Shown here in pieces: positions 10,236-19,813 of a DNA stretch of 51,944 nt. Where the stretch lies: positions 1 to 51,944 of the forward strand of contig LUQC01000036.1 in the NCBI GenBank assembly GCA_001627925.1, read 5' to 3'. The notes beneath the pieces were generated by a model that saw nothing but the letters and a program-made list of their open reading frames with translations, was not told the origin of the DNA and did not search any database. The stretch is from Rhodobacteraceae bacterium REDSEA-S34_B6. GTDB taxonomy: Bacteria > Pseudomonadota > Alphaproteobacteria > Rhodobacterales > Rhodobacteraceae. The position numbers were made by a program, and so were the translations under genes. How positions within the stretch are numbered: the first letter of the stretch is position 1; every line of letters begins with the position of its first letter.

Positions 10236-10856
10236 TTACTTTTTTAGTTCTGATTCAATTACCCTTGAAACTGATGCATAGACTTCTGCAATGGTCATAT
10301 CAGAGGTATCAATTTTTTTTGCGTCCACTGCCGGTACCAACGGGGAGTCTTTACGATTAGTATCTCGTTCATCTCTTTCTTGTATATCTTTTAAAACTTT
10401 GTTGAGTGATATTGAGTGACCCAAGCCTAAGAGCTCTTTATATCTCCTTCGCGCTCTAATCTCAGCCGAAGCACTTATAAAAAATTTTATATTTGCATTA
10501 GGACAAATTACCGTTCCAATATCGCGTCCATCTAACACGGCACCACCAGGTTGTGAAGCAAAACTTCTCTGAAATTCTAGTAATTTAGCTCGTACCAAGG
10601 GGTTTTTAGCAACCTCGGAGGCTGCATTTGATACTTTTAGTGTTTTTAAATCTAAAGCTTCCATTTCGGACATACTCAACTGGTCTACAGCGCTTACTGG
10701 ATCAAATCCTTTAAGAACTTTATACCCAACAAATCGGTACAGAAGGCCAGTATCAAGGTGAGGCACAGAATAATTGTGTGCTATTTTCTTTGAAATTGTA
10801 CCTTTACCGGACGCTGCCGTACCATCTATTGCTATTACAAGGTCAAACTTTGCCAA
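10236..10856 (-). CDS. cmk: cytidylate kinase
   Basis: Phosphorylates CMP and dCMP with ATP. The 206-residue protein has the P-loop IDGTAASGKGTISKKIA at the N-terminus, LDTGLLYR, the CMP-binding LDGRDIGTVICPNA and the lid segment RDERDTNRKDSPL. It starts five bases after the aroA stop, so aroA and cmk form an operon; aroA-cmk-rpsA is a conserved order in proteobacteria. Confidence 0.96.
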   Translation of the reverse strand: MAKFDLVIAIDGTAASGKGTISKKIAHNYSVPHLDTGLLYRFVGYKVLKGFDPVSAVDQLSMSEMEALDLKTLKVSNAASEVAKNPLVRAKLLEFQRSFASQPGGAVLDGRDIGTVICPNANIKFFISASAEIRARRRYKELLGLGHSISLNKVLKDIQERDERDTNRKDSPLVPAVDAKKIDTSDMTIAEVYASVSRVIESELKK

Positions 10857-10861
10857 AGCTG

Positions 10862-12211
10862 TTAACCTCGTGCTTCTAAGTTAGCTCCAAGCTCACGCAT
10901 TAGCTGAATGAAATTTGGAAAGGATGTATTGATTGGCGAACAATCGTCTATATCGATATATTTTTGTGATGATAAACCCAGGATTAAAAAAGACATAGCA
11001 ATACGATGATCCAAAAATGTCTGGCAAGTAGAACCACCTTTGACTGAGCCAGCACCATTGCCCTTTACTATCCACCAATCTTCACCTTCGTCGACAGACA
11101 CTCCATTTGATCTTAAGCCCTTCGCCATTGCGTCAATTCGATCACTCTCTTTTACCCGTAGTTCCCTAACACCTCTCATCTTTGTCTCTCCAGAAGCGTT
11201 TGCTGCGACGACAGCAAGAATTGGATACTCGTCTATCATAGAAGCAGCACGTTCCGGTGGAACTTCAATCCCTTGCAAATCAGGAGAAAAACAAGCGCGA
11301 ATGTCGGCAACAGGCTCACCACTTTCCTCTCTTTCATTCTCAAAACTTAAATTAGCACCCATTTCAATCAGCGTAGTAAATAATCCAGCTCTTGTTTCAT
11401 TAAGCGTAATATTTGGAACAAGTATATCTGAGCCCTCTATTGTAATAGCAGCACAAATAGGGAATGCCGCACTTGATGGATCGCTTGGCACACGAACATT
11501 TTGACCTTTTAATTCTGAATAACCACTTAATGTAATTAATCTTCGGTTTGAGTAGTCTTCTACTTTTATCTCTGCCCCAAATGAGCTGAGCATTCTTTCT
11601 GTATGGTCTCTAGTCTTTTCTGTTTCAGTAATGATGGTATCGCCGGGAACATTCAAACCGGCTAATAGCAGTGCAGATTTAACTTGGGCTGATGGCACGG
11701 GTACGGTGTATTGAATAGGGATGGGAGATCTTGCACCGACTATAGTCATTGGCAACCTTCCTTTACTACGACCAAATGTAGCTACTCCAAATTTACTCAG
11801 CGGATCCGTTACGCGTCCCATTGGTCGACTGTTTAGACTATGATCACCAGTGAATGTCACATTAATGGGAGTTGTTGCCATTGCGCCCATTATCAACCTT
11901 ACCCCTGTACCGGAGTTACCACAATCTACTACCGTTTCAGGTTCAGCAAATCCTCCTACACCAACGCCCTCTACATACCATTCACCACCTTCAACTTTTT
12001 CAACTTGAGCACCAAAGCCAACCATTGCTCGGGCAGTATCAAGAACATCTTGACCTTCTAGTAAGCCAGTAATCCTAGTTTGCCCTATAGCAAGGGCACC
12101 AAGAATTAAAGATCGATGCGATATTGATTTATCACCCGGAATTGAAACTTCCCCCTTGAGGGGTCGAGAGCTAGAAGCACGCATAATCCTTGGGTCACAA
12201 TTTATAGACAT
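10862..12211 (-). CDS. aroA: 3-phosphoshikimate 1-carboxyvinyltransferase (EPSP synthase)
   Basis: Shikimate pathway enzyme joining PEP to shikimate-3-phosphate. The 449-residue protein shows [52 protein letters not shown], the catalytic DEYPILAV and LRVKESDRI. The overall pattern, for example [14 protein letters not shown] and [14 protein letters not shown], resembles the class II EPSP synthases of alphaproteobacteria such as Agrobacterium; the residue after NS is Gly. Start [20 protein letters not shown] is plausible. Cotranscribed with cmk. Confidence 0.96.
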   Translation of the reverse strand: MSINCDPRIMRASSSRPLKGEVSIPGDKSISHRSLILGALAIGQTRITGLLEGQDVLDTARAMVGFGAQVEKVEGGEWYVEGVGVGGFAEPETVVDCGNSGTGVRLIMGAMATTPINVTFTGDHSLNSRPMGRVTDPLSKFGVATFGRSKGRLPMTIVGARSPIPIQYTVPVPSAQVKSALLLAGLNVPGDTIITETEKTRDHTERMLSSFGAEIKVEDYSNRRLITLSGYSELKGQNVRVPSDPSSAAFPICAAITIEGSDILVPNITLNETRAGLFTTLIEMGANLSFENEREESGEPVADIRACFSPDLQGIEVPPERAASMIDEYPILAVVAANASGETKMRGVRELRVKESDRIDAMAKGLRSNGVSVDEGEDWWIVKGNGAGSVKGGSTCQTFLDHRIAMSFLILGLSSQKYIDIDDCSPINTSFPNFIQLMRELGANLEARG

Positions 12212-12259
12212 TTGTCAAACCTTTGTTTTGGCTCTGATAAACTAGACTTTGATCAACGT

Positions 12260-12979
12260 CTAGGACTCTCGCTTTTCAAATGTTAAATAATACGGCCTGC
12301 GCCCCTCTCTTAGGGCTTTGCGTTCATATCTAGTTGGCATCCAATCGCTCCAACACTCTCTCCAGTCTTGAGCATCAGTCGCCGTCCATGAAAAATGATG
12401 CTTGCAAACTTCTTGAAGCGATTGTCGAACATAGTCTGGAATATCGGTAGCCAACTTTAATAATGCACCAGTTTTCATTACGCGCTGCAGATCTATCAAA
12501 TATTCGCTTGTTACAAACCTTCGTCGATGATGTCTTTTTTTTGGCCAAGGATCTGGATAGAGTAAAAAGACACTATCAATTGAATCATCCGGCAGCACAT
12601 CAAATAAATCTCGTACATCACCAGGATGAATACGAACATTGGTCAACTCAAGTTTTGAAAGTTTTCCAGCAAGCATTGCAACGCCATTAATATATGGTTC
12701 ACAACCAATGAAACCAATATTTGGATTGCGCTCTGCCTGATAAACTAGGTGCTCCCCCCCTCCAAATCCAATTTCAAGAGAGAATGATGTTACATTCTTA
12801 AAAAGATCTGATAGTTCTATAAGCTTCCTATCCGGATTTATTTCATATTTGACGGCAGGTATTGATAACTTTTCAAGTTGGTCATTCAAAAGTTTTTGTT
12901 GTAACGATCGAAGGCCTTTTCCTTTTAACCTTCCATAGAAATTTCTGAAATTCTTAGGCTTGCTTTCTTTGTTATCCAT
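12260..12979 (-). CDS. trmB: tRNA (guanine-46-N7)-methyltransferase
   Basis: SAM-dependent enzyme that makes m7G46 in tRNA variable loops. The 239-residue protein has the SAM motif LEIGFGGGEHLVYQAERNP, the GCEPYINGVAML strand, and the family signature LLYPDPWPKKRHHRRRFV. The N-terminal tail is basic. It lies 79 bases downstream of metK in the same direction, an arrangement common in Rhodobacterales. Confidence 0.94.
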   Translation of the reverse strand: MDNKESKPKNFRNFYGRLKGKGLRSLQQKLLNDQLEKLSIPAVKYEINPDRKLIELSDLFKNVTSFSLEIGFGGGEHLVYQAERNPNIGFIGCEPYINGVAMLAGKLSKLELTNVRIHPGDVRDLFDVLPDDSIDSVFLLYPDPWPKKRHHRRRFVTSEYLIDLQRVMKTGALLKLATDIPDYVRQSLQEVCKHHFSWTATDAQDWRECWSDWMPTRYERKALREGRRPYYLTFEKRES

Positions 12980-13058
12980 TATTTAATCGGCTGGTGTTGT
13001 TCTAGATTTCTAAATTCTTTGCAGTTACCCAGCCTATTTAAGGTCATCAGACCGATAA

Positions 13059-14240
13059 TTACAAATTTTTTGATAATTCTGAAACTAAATCCGTACGTTC
13101 CCAGCTAAAACCACCATCACGTTCAGGTAATCGGCCGAAATGACCATAGGCAGCTGTTCTTTGATAAATCGGTTTATTTAATCCTAGATGAGTTCGGATT
13201 CCTCTAGGAGTTAAATCCATAGATTCTGCTATGGCATTTTCAATTAATTTATCGGATACTGTTCCAGTTCCAAAGGTATCTACATAAATAGAAAGTGGGT
13301 GGGAAATTCCAATTGCGTAACTAAGTTGAATTGTACACTTTTTAGCCAGCCCAGCAGCGACTACATTCTTTGCTAAGTACCGCGCAGCGTAGGCTGCGGA
13401 TCGATCTACCTTGGTTGGATCTTTACCAGAAAACGCTCCTCCACCATGCGGAGCAGCACCACCATAGGTATCAACGATTATTTTTCGACCTGTTAAACCG
13501 GCATCGCCATCAGGTCCACCGATTACAAATTTTCCTGTTGGATTAACATGCCATGAAGTGGAGCTGTTTATCCATTCATCTGGTAATATTTCTAATATGT
13601 AGGGCTCAACAATAGCACGAACATCATCCGATGATAAAGATTCATCTAAATGTTGGGTAGACAGTACTACGGAAGTAACGCCCACAGGGACTCCATTTTC
13701 ATAGCGGACAGACAACTGTGATTTAGCATCCGGACCAAGACTGGGTTCAATGCCTGACTTCCTTACCTCAGCCAATCTTCTCAAAATAGCATGACTGTAT
13801 TGGATAGGTGCAGGCATTAAATCTGGAGTTTCATCAGTTGCATAGCCAAACATTATACCCTGATCGCCTGCTCCCTCCTCCTTGTCGCCATCTGCGTTAA
13901 CACCTTGAGCAATATGTGCGGACTGCTCATGAAGCAAATTTGTTATTTCAATAGTCTCATGATGAAATTTTTTCTGTTCATATCCAATATCTTTTATGCA
14001 AGCTCTCACAATTTCATTGATCTGATCCATTTGTCTTGACAACAAATTTTTATCAGACAGACCAACCTCTCCACCAACCACTACTCTATTGGTAGTCGCA
14101 AAAGTTTCACAAGCAACCCGCGCCTCAGGTTCCAAAGCAATAAAGGCGTCTAAAACAGCGTCAGATATTCTATCACAGACTTTGTCGGGATGTCCTTCAG
14201 AGACAGACTCTGAAGTAAAAATGTAAGATTCTCGAGACAA
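13059..14240 (-). CDS. metK: S-adenosylmethionine synthetase
   Basis: Makes SAM from methionine and ATP. The 393-residue protein contains [48 protein letters not shown] and the P-loop-like [19 protein letters not shown]. The start is a TTG (14240), with GGAGC at spacing eight; the reading [20 protein letters not shown] fits the family. The ribosome-binding site is part of a SAM/SAH-type riboswitch (14247-14289), so synthesis should be shut down when SAM or SAH is abundant. Confidence 0.97.
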   Translation of the reverse strand: MSRESYIFTSESVSEGHPDKVCDRISDAVLDAFIALEPEARVACETFATTNRVVVGGEVGLSDKNLLSRQMDQINEIVRACIKDIGYEQKKFHHETIEITNLLHEQSAHIAQGVNADGDKEEGAGDQGIMFGYATDETPDLMPAPIQYSHAILRRLAEVRKSGIEPSLGPDAKSQLSVRYENGVPVGVTSVVLSTQHLDESLSSDDVRAIVEPYILEILPDEWINSSTSWHVNPTGKFVIGGPDGDAGLTGRKIIVDTYGGAAPHGGGAFSGKDPTKVDRSAAYAARYLAKNVVAAGLAKKCTIQLSYAIGISHPLSIYVDTFGTGTVSDKLIENAIAESMDLTPRGIRTHLGLNKPIYQRTAAYGHFGRLPERDGGFSWERTDLVSELSKNL

Positions 14241-14246
14241 AATTTC

Positions 14247-14289
14247 TGCTCCAATAATTTAATTTCACGCGTCAGGAAGCCGTTGCGTG
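14247..14289 (-). promoter_or_regulatory. SAM/SAH riboswitch upstream of metK
   Basis: In the 80-base lnt-metK gap the minus strand reads CACGC, then AACGGCUUCCUGAC, then GCGUG, an A/U linker and AUUGGAGCA. The five-pair stem, the conserved loop AACGGCUUCCUGAC and the 3' AUUGGAGCA match what I recall of the SAM/SAH riboswitch (env9b-type) found upstream of metK in Rhodobacterales. The loop pairs with the GGAGC ribosome-binding site as a pseudoknot, so ligand binding should block translation. Stem arms are at 14285-14289 and 14266-14270; the GGAG is at 14249-14252. Confidence 0.88.
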
Positions 14290-14320
14290 TCTCTTTGGTT
14301 AATCGTTAAAACTACTACGG

Positions 14321-15766
14321 TCAATAGTATCTTTTAACAATTAGCCGCATAGTTATCAGAGATAAAATCATCATAAAAAAAATACTATCACCCCATGTAA
14401 AATAGAAGGTGGGTTTCAACGCCTGAGGGATAGCTAATTCTAACGAACCTTGTGTTTCCAAGGGTAAACTGTCAATGATTTTTCCATTTGCAGAAATGAC
14501 TGCAGAGATCCCAGTATTGGCAGATCTAGCAACTGGGATACCAGTCTCGATGGCTCTCATTTTTAATATTTCAAGGTGCTGGTATGGACCAGAAAACCGT
14601 CCGAACCATGCATCATTCGTAATTTGAATGATGAGATCAGCGCGATTAGCTGTTGCTCTTAAAATACTTGGAAAAATAGCCTCATAGCAAATTAGTGGTT
14701 GAAAATATAAGTCAGGCTCAACTTCGAGTAAATCTGCGCCATGACCTCTGGTAAAGCTCGAACCATAGGAGTTAACCATAGAATTGAGACCTAAATTTCC
14801 AAGAAAACCTGCAAATGGTAAGTACTCTCCAAATGGAACAAGTCTTGACTTGTCATATACCAACTGCTTATCGCTGCTTTTATTTAAAACTAGTGAATTG
14901 CGTAAATTTCCCCCTTCATCATAACGAAGTGCCCCAAATACGACTGGTACTCCAGAAGAAGCTTCATTTATTGCGTCCAATAGTTCATCAGCATAGTTGA
15001 GTGGCTTATAAATTGCACTTTCCGGCCATACTATCAAATTTACGTCATTTGCTTGTTCGGTCGTTTCTATCATTCTATTAAAAAAAACTGGGGCTAAATT
15101 TTCATCCCATTTTTCACTTTGAGGTGCATTTGGTTGAACTAATAAAATTGTTTTGTCAGTAAAAAAAACTTCATGGTTTTGGCGTTGAAATCCCCATAGG
15201 AACAATAACGACAAAACAAATATTCCACCTACTGCTGAAGAAAACTTTTTGGTTTCAACCAAAAAAATTAAATACATCACAAGTACAAAAACAAAAAGTC
15301 CAAGACCAAAAGGGCCAAAAATAGCAAGTAGCTGACCCAGAGGAGAATTCACAAACAAGGACGCTATTGTACCCCATGGAAAACCTGTTAATACAAATGA
15401 CCTGAAGTATTCCGCTGTTGCTATACCCAGTAACAGTGCCCAACGAGCGCCAAAAGGTGCAAAAACATAGCTAAATGCACACCAAAAAAATGCCATTGTT
15501 ACTGACATAAAAAAAATCGCGAACGGAGCTATCCACGCATGGGAGCGAAAGTCGACAAAAAATGGCTCAGCGATCCAATTTAAAGTTAATATAAAGTACC
15601 CCATACCAAGCAGCATTAGATATAGGGCGATGTCTGATCTTTTACGTTGTTTTACGATGTCCAAAAAACACAAGCAAATAGCGCTGAAACTAAGAAACCA
15701 AAGATTGAAAGGGGCATGACCTACGGCTAGTAACGCACCCAAACTTATAGGTCTTAAGTAACCCAT
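14321..15766 (-). CDS. lnt: apolipoprotein N-acyltransferase
   Basis: Inner-membrane enzyme that adds the third acyl chain to lipoproteins. The 481-residue protein has several N-terminal transmembrane segments, a nitrilase-like periplasmic domain and a final C-terminal membrane helix. The catalytic triad is visible: Glu in WPESAIYKP, Lys in YDKSRLVPFGEYLPF and Cys in LICYEAIFP. Upstream corC lies 24 bases away, typical of the ybeY-corC-lnt cluster. Confidence 0.94.
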   Translation of the reverse strand: MGYLRPISLGALLAVGHAPFNLWFLSFSAICLCFLDIVKQRKRSDIALYLMLLGMGYFILTLNWIAEPFFVDFRSHAWIAPFAIFFMSVTMAFFWCAFSYVFAPFGARWALLLGIATAEYFRSFVLTGFPWGTIASLFVNSPLGQLLAIFGPFGLGLFVFVLVMYLIFLVETKKFSSAVGGIFVLSLLFLWGFQRQNHEVFFTDKTILLVQPNAPQSEKWDENLAPVFFNRMIETTEQANDVNLIVWPESAIYKPLNYADELLDAINEASSGVPVVFGALRYDEGGNLRNSLVLNKSSDKQLVYDKSRLVPFGEYLPFAGFLGNLGLNSMVNSYGSSFTRGHGADLLEVEPDLYFQPLICYEAIFPSILRATANRADLIIQITNDAWFGRFSGPYQHLEILKMRAIETGIPVARSANTGISAVISANGKIIDSLPLETQGSLELAIPQALKPTFYFTWGDSIFFMMILSLITMRLIVKRYY

Positions 15767-15790
15767 TTACTTACAGACCAAACTATCATC

Positions 15791-16678
15791 TTATTCGGCA
15801 GCCTTAACCGAAGTTCTCAAACGCAGCCTGACACGCTTAATACGTCGTGGATCAGCATCAATAATTTCAAACTCAAGACCTTGAGGGTGCTGAACGACTT
15901 CTCCCCTTACTGGAACTCTACCTGCAAGAACAAAAACTAGCCCTCCGAGAGAGTCTACTTCCTCGACATCTATGTCTGGAACTTGTGTAAAATCTATTCC
16001 AATCTCGGGACCAAGTTCATCAAGTGAAGCTCGAGCCAGCGCTACTATCGTATTATCACTTTCCCAAGTCCACATTTGCCCTTCGTCAATATCATGCTCG
16101 TCCTCGATCTCACCAATGACCTGTTCAATTAAGTCTTCAATAGTAACAAGGCCATCAACGCCTCCATACTCATCAATCACAAGTGCTAGGTGACGTCTAT
16201 CTGACTGCATTTTAGTTAAAAGAACACCTATAGTCATCGATGCGGGAACATATAGTAACGGACGGAGAATATCTTTAATTTTAAAAGTATTTTTCTTCGC
16301 AAAGGCATATCCTAAAGTAAAATCTTTAAGATGAACCATTCCAATTGGATTATCCAAAGTACCTTCGTAAACAGGAAGTCTCGTTAACCCACTTTCCCTA
16401 AACACGCTTACAAGTTCAGACTTTTTTATATCGGCGCTTACAGAAACAATCTCGGCTTTTGGAATGGCGACATCTTCAACGCACAATCTGCGTAAATTAA
16501 ACATGCCGTGCGACTCTGTTGAAATTTTATTTTCTTGTATTTCATCGTTTGTTTCAGGGATATCGTCAGTTTTATTTCTACTGAAGAGCCCCATTAACTT
16601 TTCGCTGAAGTTAAAATTTGCTACACTTTTTGAAGGCGCGCTTTGCGCTGCTTTAGATGATCCGTCGTTATCTTCCAT
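15791..16678 (-). CDS. corC: CorC/HlyC-type CBS-domain protein
   Basis: A 295-residue soluble protein with two CBS domains (around RRLCVEDVAIPKAEIVSV and LLYVPASMTIGVLLTKM), including VIDEYGGVDGLVTIEDLIEQ, then the C-terminal CorC/HlyC domain ending in a basic RIKRVRLRLR. Relatives are linked to magnesium and cobalt efflux, but the biochemical role is unsettled. The open frame begins at a TTG (16690); the ATG at 16678 (MEDNDGSSKAAQ) is preferred from the usual N-terminus. Sits between ybeY and lnt. Confidence 0.88.
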   Translation of the reverse strand: MEDNDGSSKAAQSAPSKSVANFNFSEKLMGLFSRNKTDDIPETNDEIQENKISTESHGMFNLRRLCVEDVAIPKAEIVSVSADIKKSELVSVFRESGLTRLPVYEGTLDNPIGMVHLKDFTLGYAFAKKNTFKIKDILRPLLYVPASMTIGVLLTKMQSDRRHLALVIDEYGGVDGLVTIEDLIEQVIGEIEDEHDIDEGQMWTWESDNTIVALARASLDELGPEIGIDFTQVPDIDVEEVDSLGGLVFVLAGRVPVRGEVVQHPQGLEFEIIDADPRRIKRVRLRLRTSVKAAE

Positions 16679-16716
16679 TTCCGAGTCCAAGATTTCTAGA
16701 CATCATGTGTCTGTTG

Positions 16717-17211
16717 TTAATTATGGGCTTTCAAGCTTAAATTGCCAAGTATTTGGCTTTCTAAATCCTCCATGAGCGTTGCATCTGGGTCACTAGAATG
16801 ATCATAACCTACTAAATGGAGAATGCCATGGATCGTCAGATGCTGCACATATGATGCAAAGCTGGTATTGTAGTGAGTAGACTCCCGAAGACAAGTTTCA
16901 TAAGCCAAAGCAATATCTCCAAGTTCAGCATCCAAGGTTGGGTCAAGCGGTTTCGGGTGATCACCCTCTACAATTCGCAACCGTTCCCTCGATGGCCAAG
17001 ATAATACGTTGGTGGAAGTGTCCTTACTACGGAACATGAGATTTAATTTTCTCATTTTTTTGTCATTACATCCTAAAACTGAGATAAAATAGTCTGTTTT
17101 CGAATAACCAAGTCCCTTCAAAGTTTCATAAAAAGCTTTCGTAACTAGGTCCTCAAAATTTATGCTTTTCCATCTATCATCTTCAACTAAAATTTCTACC
17201 TGTGTCATCAA
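16717..17211 (-). CDS. ybeY: endoribonuclease YbeY (rRNA maturation factor)
   Basis: Metal-dependent RNase involved in 16S rRNA 3'-end maturation and ribosome quality control. The 164-residue protein carries the zinc motif H-G-x-L-H-L-x-G-Y-D-H in HLTIHGILHLVGYDH and the conserved RxKDTSTNVLSWP-like region (FRSKDTSTNVLSWPS). It lies 15 bases downstream of phoH and upstream of corC, the standard cluster. Confidence 0.94.
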   Translation of the reverse strand: MMTQVEILVEDDRWKSINFEDLVTKAFYETLKGLGYSKTDYFISVLGCNDKKMRKLNLMFRSKDTSTNVLSWPSRERLRIVEGDHPKPLDPTLDAELGDIALAYETCLRESTHYNTSFASYVQHLTIHGILHLVGYDHSSDPDATLMEDLESQILGNLSLKAHN

Positions 17212-17226
17212 ATTAATTAAATCTTA

Positions 17227-18237
17227 TTATTGCTGGCTTCTGTTGTCGTAAGCTTCGATAATTGTTGCCACTAAAGGATGCCTTACCACATCCTTCGATG
17301 TAAAATAGTTGAACCCGATTTTTGGAATATTTGCCAGTAAACTTTCAGCATCAAGAAGACCAGATCGAACTCCGTTTGGCAAATCAATCTGAGACCTATC
17401 GCCAGTTATGACCATTCGCGAGCCTTCGCCCAACCGTGTTAAAAACATTTTCATTTGCATTGAAGTAGCATTTTGGGCTTCATCTAAAACAATATAGGAA
17501 TGGGCTAATGTCCGACCCCGCATGAACGCCAGCGGTGCAATTTCAATAGTTTTTTCCTCTATCAACTTAGCCAATTGTTTTGCAGGCAAAAAATCGTTCA
17601 GGGCGTCGTACAGGGGCTGCATATACGGGTCGACTTTATCCTTCATATCACCAGGTAGATATCCAAGCTTTTCACCCGCTTCTACTGCTGGCCTACTTAG
17701 TATAATTTTGTCAACTTCACCGGCAATAAATTTTGAAACACCAACGGCAACGGCTAAATAAGTTTTGCCTGTACCCGCTGGGCCTATTCCAAATACTAGC
17801 TCATTATTGGTCAATGATTTTACAAATGTGCGCTGAGCCTCGGTGCGCGGTTCAACCGTTTTCTTGCGAGTTCTAATTTCGAAGCGACCATTAGAAAACA
17901 TTTCCATTTGATCAGCAGAGCCTTTTGCGCCATCGAGGGTGAATCTTATTTCTCTGTCAATGTCCGGCAACTCTATCAGCTTACCACTTTCCAATCGTTG
18001 GTACAGTGCGTTGAGAACTAGTGCGGCTGTTTTGGCCGCCGGTCTGTCACCAATTAAATCGAGCAGGTTACCGCGTCGTACTATCTGAATGGAAAGTTTA
18101 TTTTCTAATTCAGCTAAGTTACGATCAAACTCGCCACATAGATCAATTAGGAGCCTATTATCTGCGAATTCTAATTGGCTAGATTTTTCAAGTTTTTCAT
18201 CACCACTATCAGGTTGCTTCAACACACCGTGGGACAA
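17227..18237 (-). CDS. PhoH-like ATPase (YbeZ)
   Basis: A 336-residue protein with a P-loop ATPase domain: Walker A GPAGTGKTYLAVA, RPAVEAGEKLGYLPGD, and Walker B-like YIVLDEAQN. The N-terminal part has the KH-like segment seen in YbeZ proteins, which act with YbeY in RNA metabolism. The start is a TTG at 18237 backed by AAGGAG at a spacing of about eight. It is 146 bases downstream of miaB and upstream of ybeY. Confidence 0.92.
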   Translation of the reverse strand: MSHGVLKQPDSGDEKLEKSSQLEFADNRLLIDLCGEFDRNLAELENKLSIQIVRRGNLLDLIGDRPAAKTAALVLNALYQRLESGKLIELPDIDREIRFTLDGAKGSADQMEMFSNGRFEIRTRKKTVEPRTEAQRTFVKSLTNNELVFGIGPAGTGKTYLAVAVGVSKFIAGEVDKIILSRPAVEAGEKLGYLPGDMKDKVDPYMQPLYDALNDFLPAKQLAKLIEEKTIEIAPLAFMRGRTLAHSYIVLDEAQNATSMQMKMFLTRLGEGSRMVITGDRSQIDLPNGVRSGLLDAESLLANIPKIGFNYFTSKDVVRHPLVATIIEAYDNRSQQ

Positions 18238-18383
18238 TCAGAACTCCTTTACCTTATACAATTCATATCGTTGCAAGCATGCAAGAAAAACGCAAGCCTT
18301 AGTTGAAATTATGCACACAATTTGAATTAGGCAAAAAAGATAAAATTACAAGCCATAGATTAATGAAATACCAAACAAAAAAA

Positions 18384-19706
18384 TCAGATAATTTTCCCCT
18401 GTAGAGAATTGGTGTTGCTTTTAGTAATTAATACATTTTTCACACAACCGATTTTATCGTCATCACCTGAGGCATGCACCGCGTGCAAATAGTCTGACTT
18501 TCCAACAACTTGATCAATTTGGCGGCCGTGTTTTTCAAATAAAACGCGAACAGTTCGACCCACCATATCTTGTTGAACCGTCTTTTGTTGTTCTACTAAA
18601 AGTTTCTGCAACTCTTGTAAGCGTGTATTTTTAACAGCCTCAGTGACTTGCTGACGTTCTGCTGCAGGTGTTCCAGGTCTTACAGAGTACTTAAATGAAT
18701 AGGATTGTCCGTACTCAACTTGGCGAATTAACTCTAAAGTATCCTCAAAATCATCATCTGTTTCCTCTGGAAATCCAACAATAAAATCACCTGATATAAG
18801 TATATCAGGACGGGCTTTCCTGATGCGACTAATCAGATCAATATATGTTTCAGCAGTATGCGATCGGTTCATCCTTTTTAAAATCTTATTTGACCCAGAT
18901 TGCACCGGCAGATGAAGGTAAGGCATAAGCTTTTGGCAGTCACGATGTGCATCAATTAAATCATCTGTCATGTCGTTTGGATGGCTCGTGGTATAGCGAA
19001 TTCTTTCCAAACCATTAATTTTTTCAAGCTTCCAAATAAGTTGAGCTAGCGTGAACTGCGCACCATCTTGACCAGCTCCATGATAGGCATTTACATTTTG
19101 ACCAAGGAGTGTAATTTCCTTTACTCCTTTATCAACTAAAGAGCGGACCTCGGAAGTCACCTTTTCAACTGGACGGGATAACTCTGCGCCGCGCGTGTAA
19201 GGAACCACACAAAAGGCGCAAAATTTATCGCAGCCTTCTTGTATGGTTAAAAATGCACTTGGCGCTCTTTTGACACCGGTTCTCTTTGCCAAAAAATCAA
19301 ACTTGTCTTCTGTTGGAAAATCAATTTCAACTCTTTTCTCCCCAACTTTGATCTGTCGCTCTAGCACCGGTAGTTTGTGATAGCTCTGAGGACCTACAAC
19401 TAAATCAACTAATGGCTGCCTCCGAATGATTTCTTCTCCCTCCGCTTGGGCAACGCATCCAACAACCCCTATTTTGAGATCAGGATTTTCGGATTTTAAA
19501 TTCTTGAACCTTCCTAACTCAGAATAAACTTTTTCCGCAGCTTTTTCTCTTATGTGGCACGTATTGAGTAAGATCATATCTGCATCTTCAACACTATCTG
19601 TAGGAACATATCCTTCAGTTTGTAACGACTCTGTCATTCGCTCTGTATCATAAACATTCATTTGGCATCCGTAGGTTTTTATGAATAGCTTCTTTTGATT
19701 TTGCAT
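18384..19706 (-). CDS. miaB: tRNA-2-methylthio-N6-dimethylallyladenosine synthase
   Basis: Radical SAM enzyme that methylthiolates i6A37 in tRNA. The 440-residue protein has the N-terminal UPF0004 domain (TYGCQMNVYDTERM, NTCHIREKA, VVGCVAQ, each with a cluster cysteine), the radical-SAM motif EGCDKFCAFCVVPYTRG and a C-terminal TRAM domain. It begins the miaB-phoH-ybeY-corC-lnt cluster in transcription order. The 107 bases between it and fabI hold no gene. Confidence 0.96.
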   Translation of the reverse strand: MQNQKKLFIKTYGCQMNVYDTERMTESLQTEGYVPTDSVEDADMILLNTCHIREKAAEKVYSELGRFKNLKSENPDLKIGVVGCVAQAEGEEIIRRQPLVDLVVGPQSYHKLPVLERQIKVGEKRVEIDFPTEDKFDFLAKRTGVKRAPSAFLTIQEGCDKFCAFCVVPYTRGAELSRPVEKVTSEVRSLVDKGVKEITLLGQNVNAYHGAGQDGAQFTLAQLIWKLEKINGLERIRYTTSHPNDMTDDLIDAHRDCQKLMPYLHLPVQSGSNKILKRMNRSHTAETYIDLISRIRKARPDILISGDFIVGFPEETDDDFEDTLELIRQVEYGQSYSFKYSVRPGTPAAERQQVTEAVKNTRLQELQKLLVEQQKTVQQDMVGRTVRVLFEKHGRQIDQVVGKSDYLHAVHASGDDDKIGCVKNVLITKSNTNSLQGKII

Positions 19707-19813
19707 TTTAAATCTTTCAAACTGAGCAATTTATATGTCGCTATACCATTTTCAATTAGAGTTGCAATGTTCTCAAGAGTTTAGAAATACCAGCTAGAGT
19801 CATTTCGCTAGTT

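Noticed and set aside
11040-11504. A 154-residue plus-strand frame opposite aroA.
   Set aside because: Entirely inside the well-supported aroA gene, with Ser/Pro-rich antisense composition.
12243-12264. Inverted repeat CTAGAC / GTCTAG around the trmB stop as a terminator.
   Set aside because: Only six A/T-rich pairs and no adequate T run on the minus strand.
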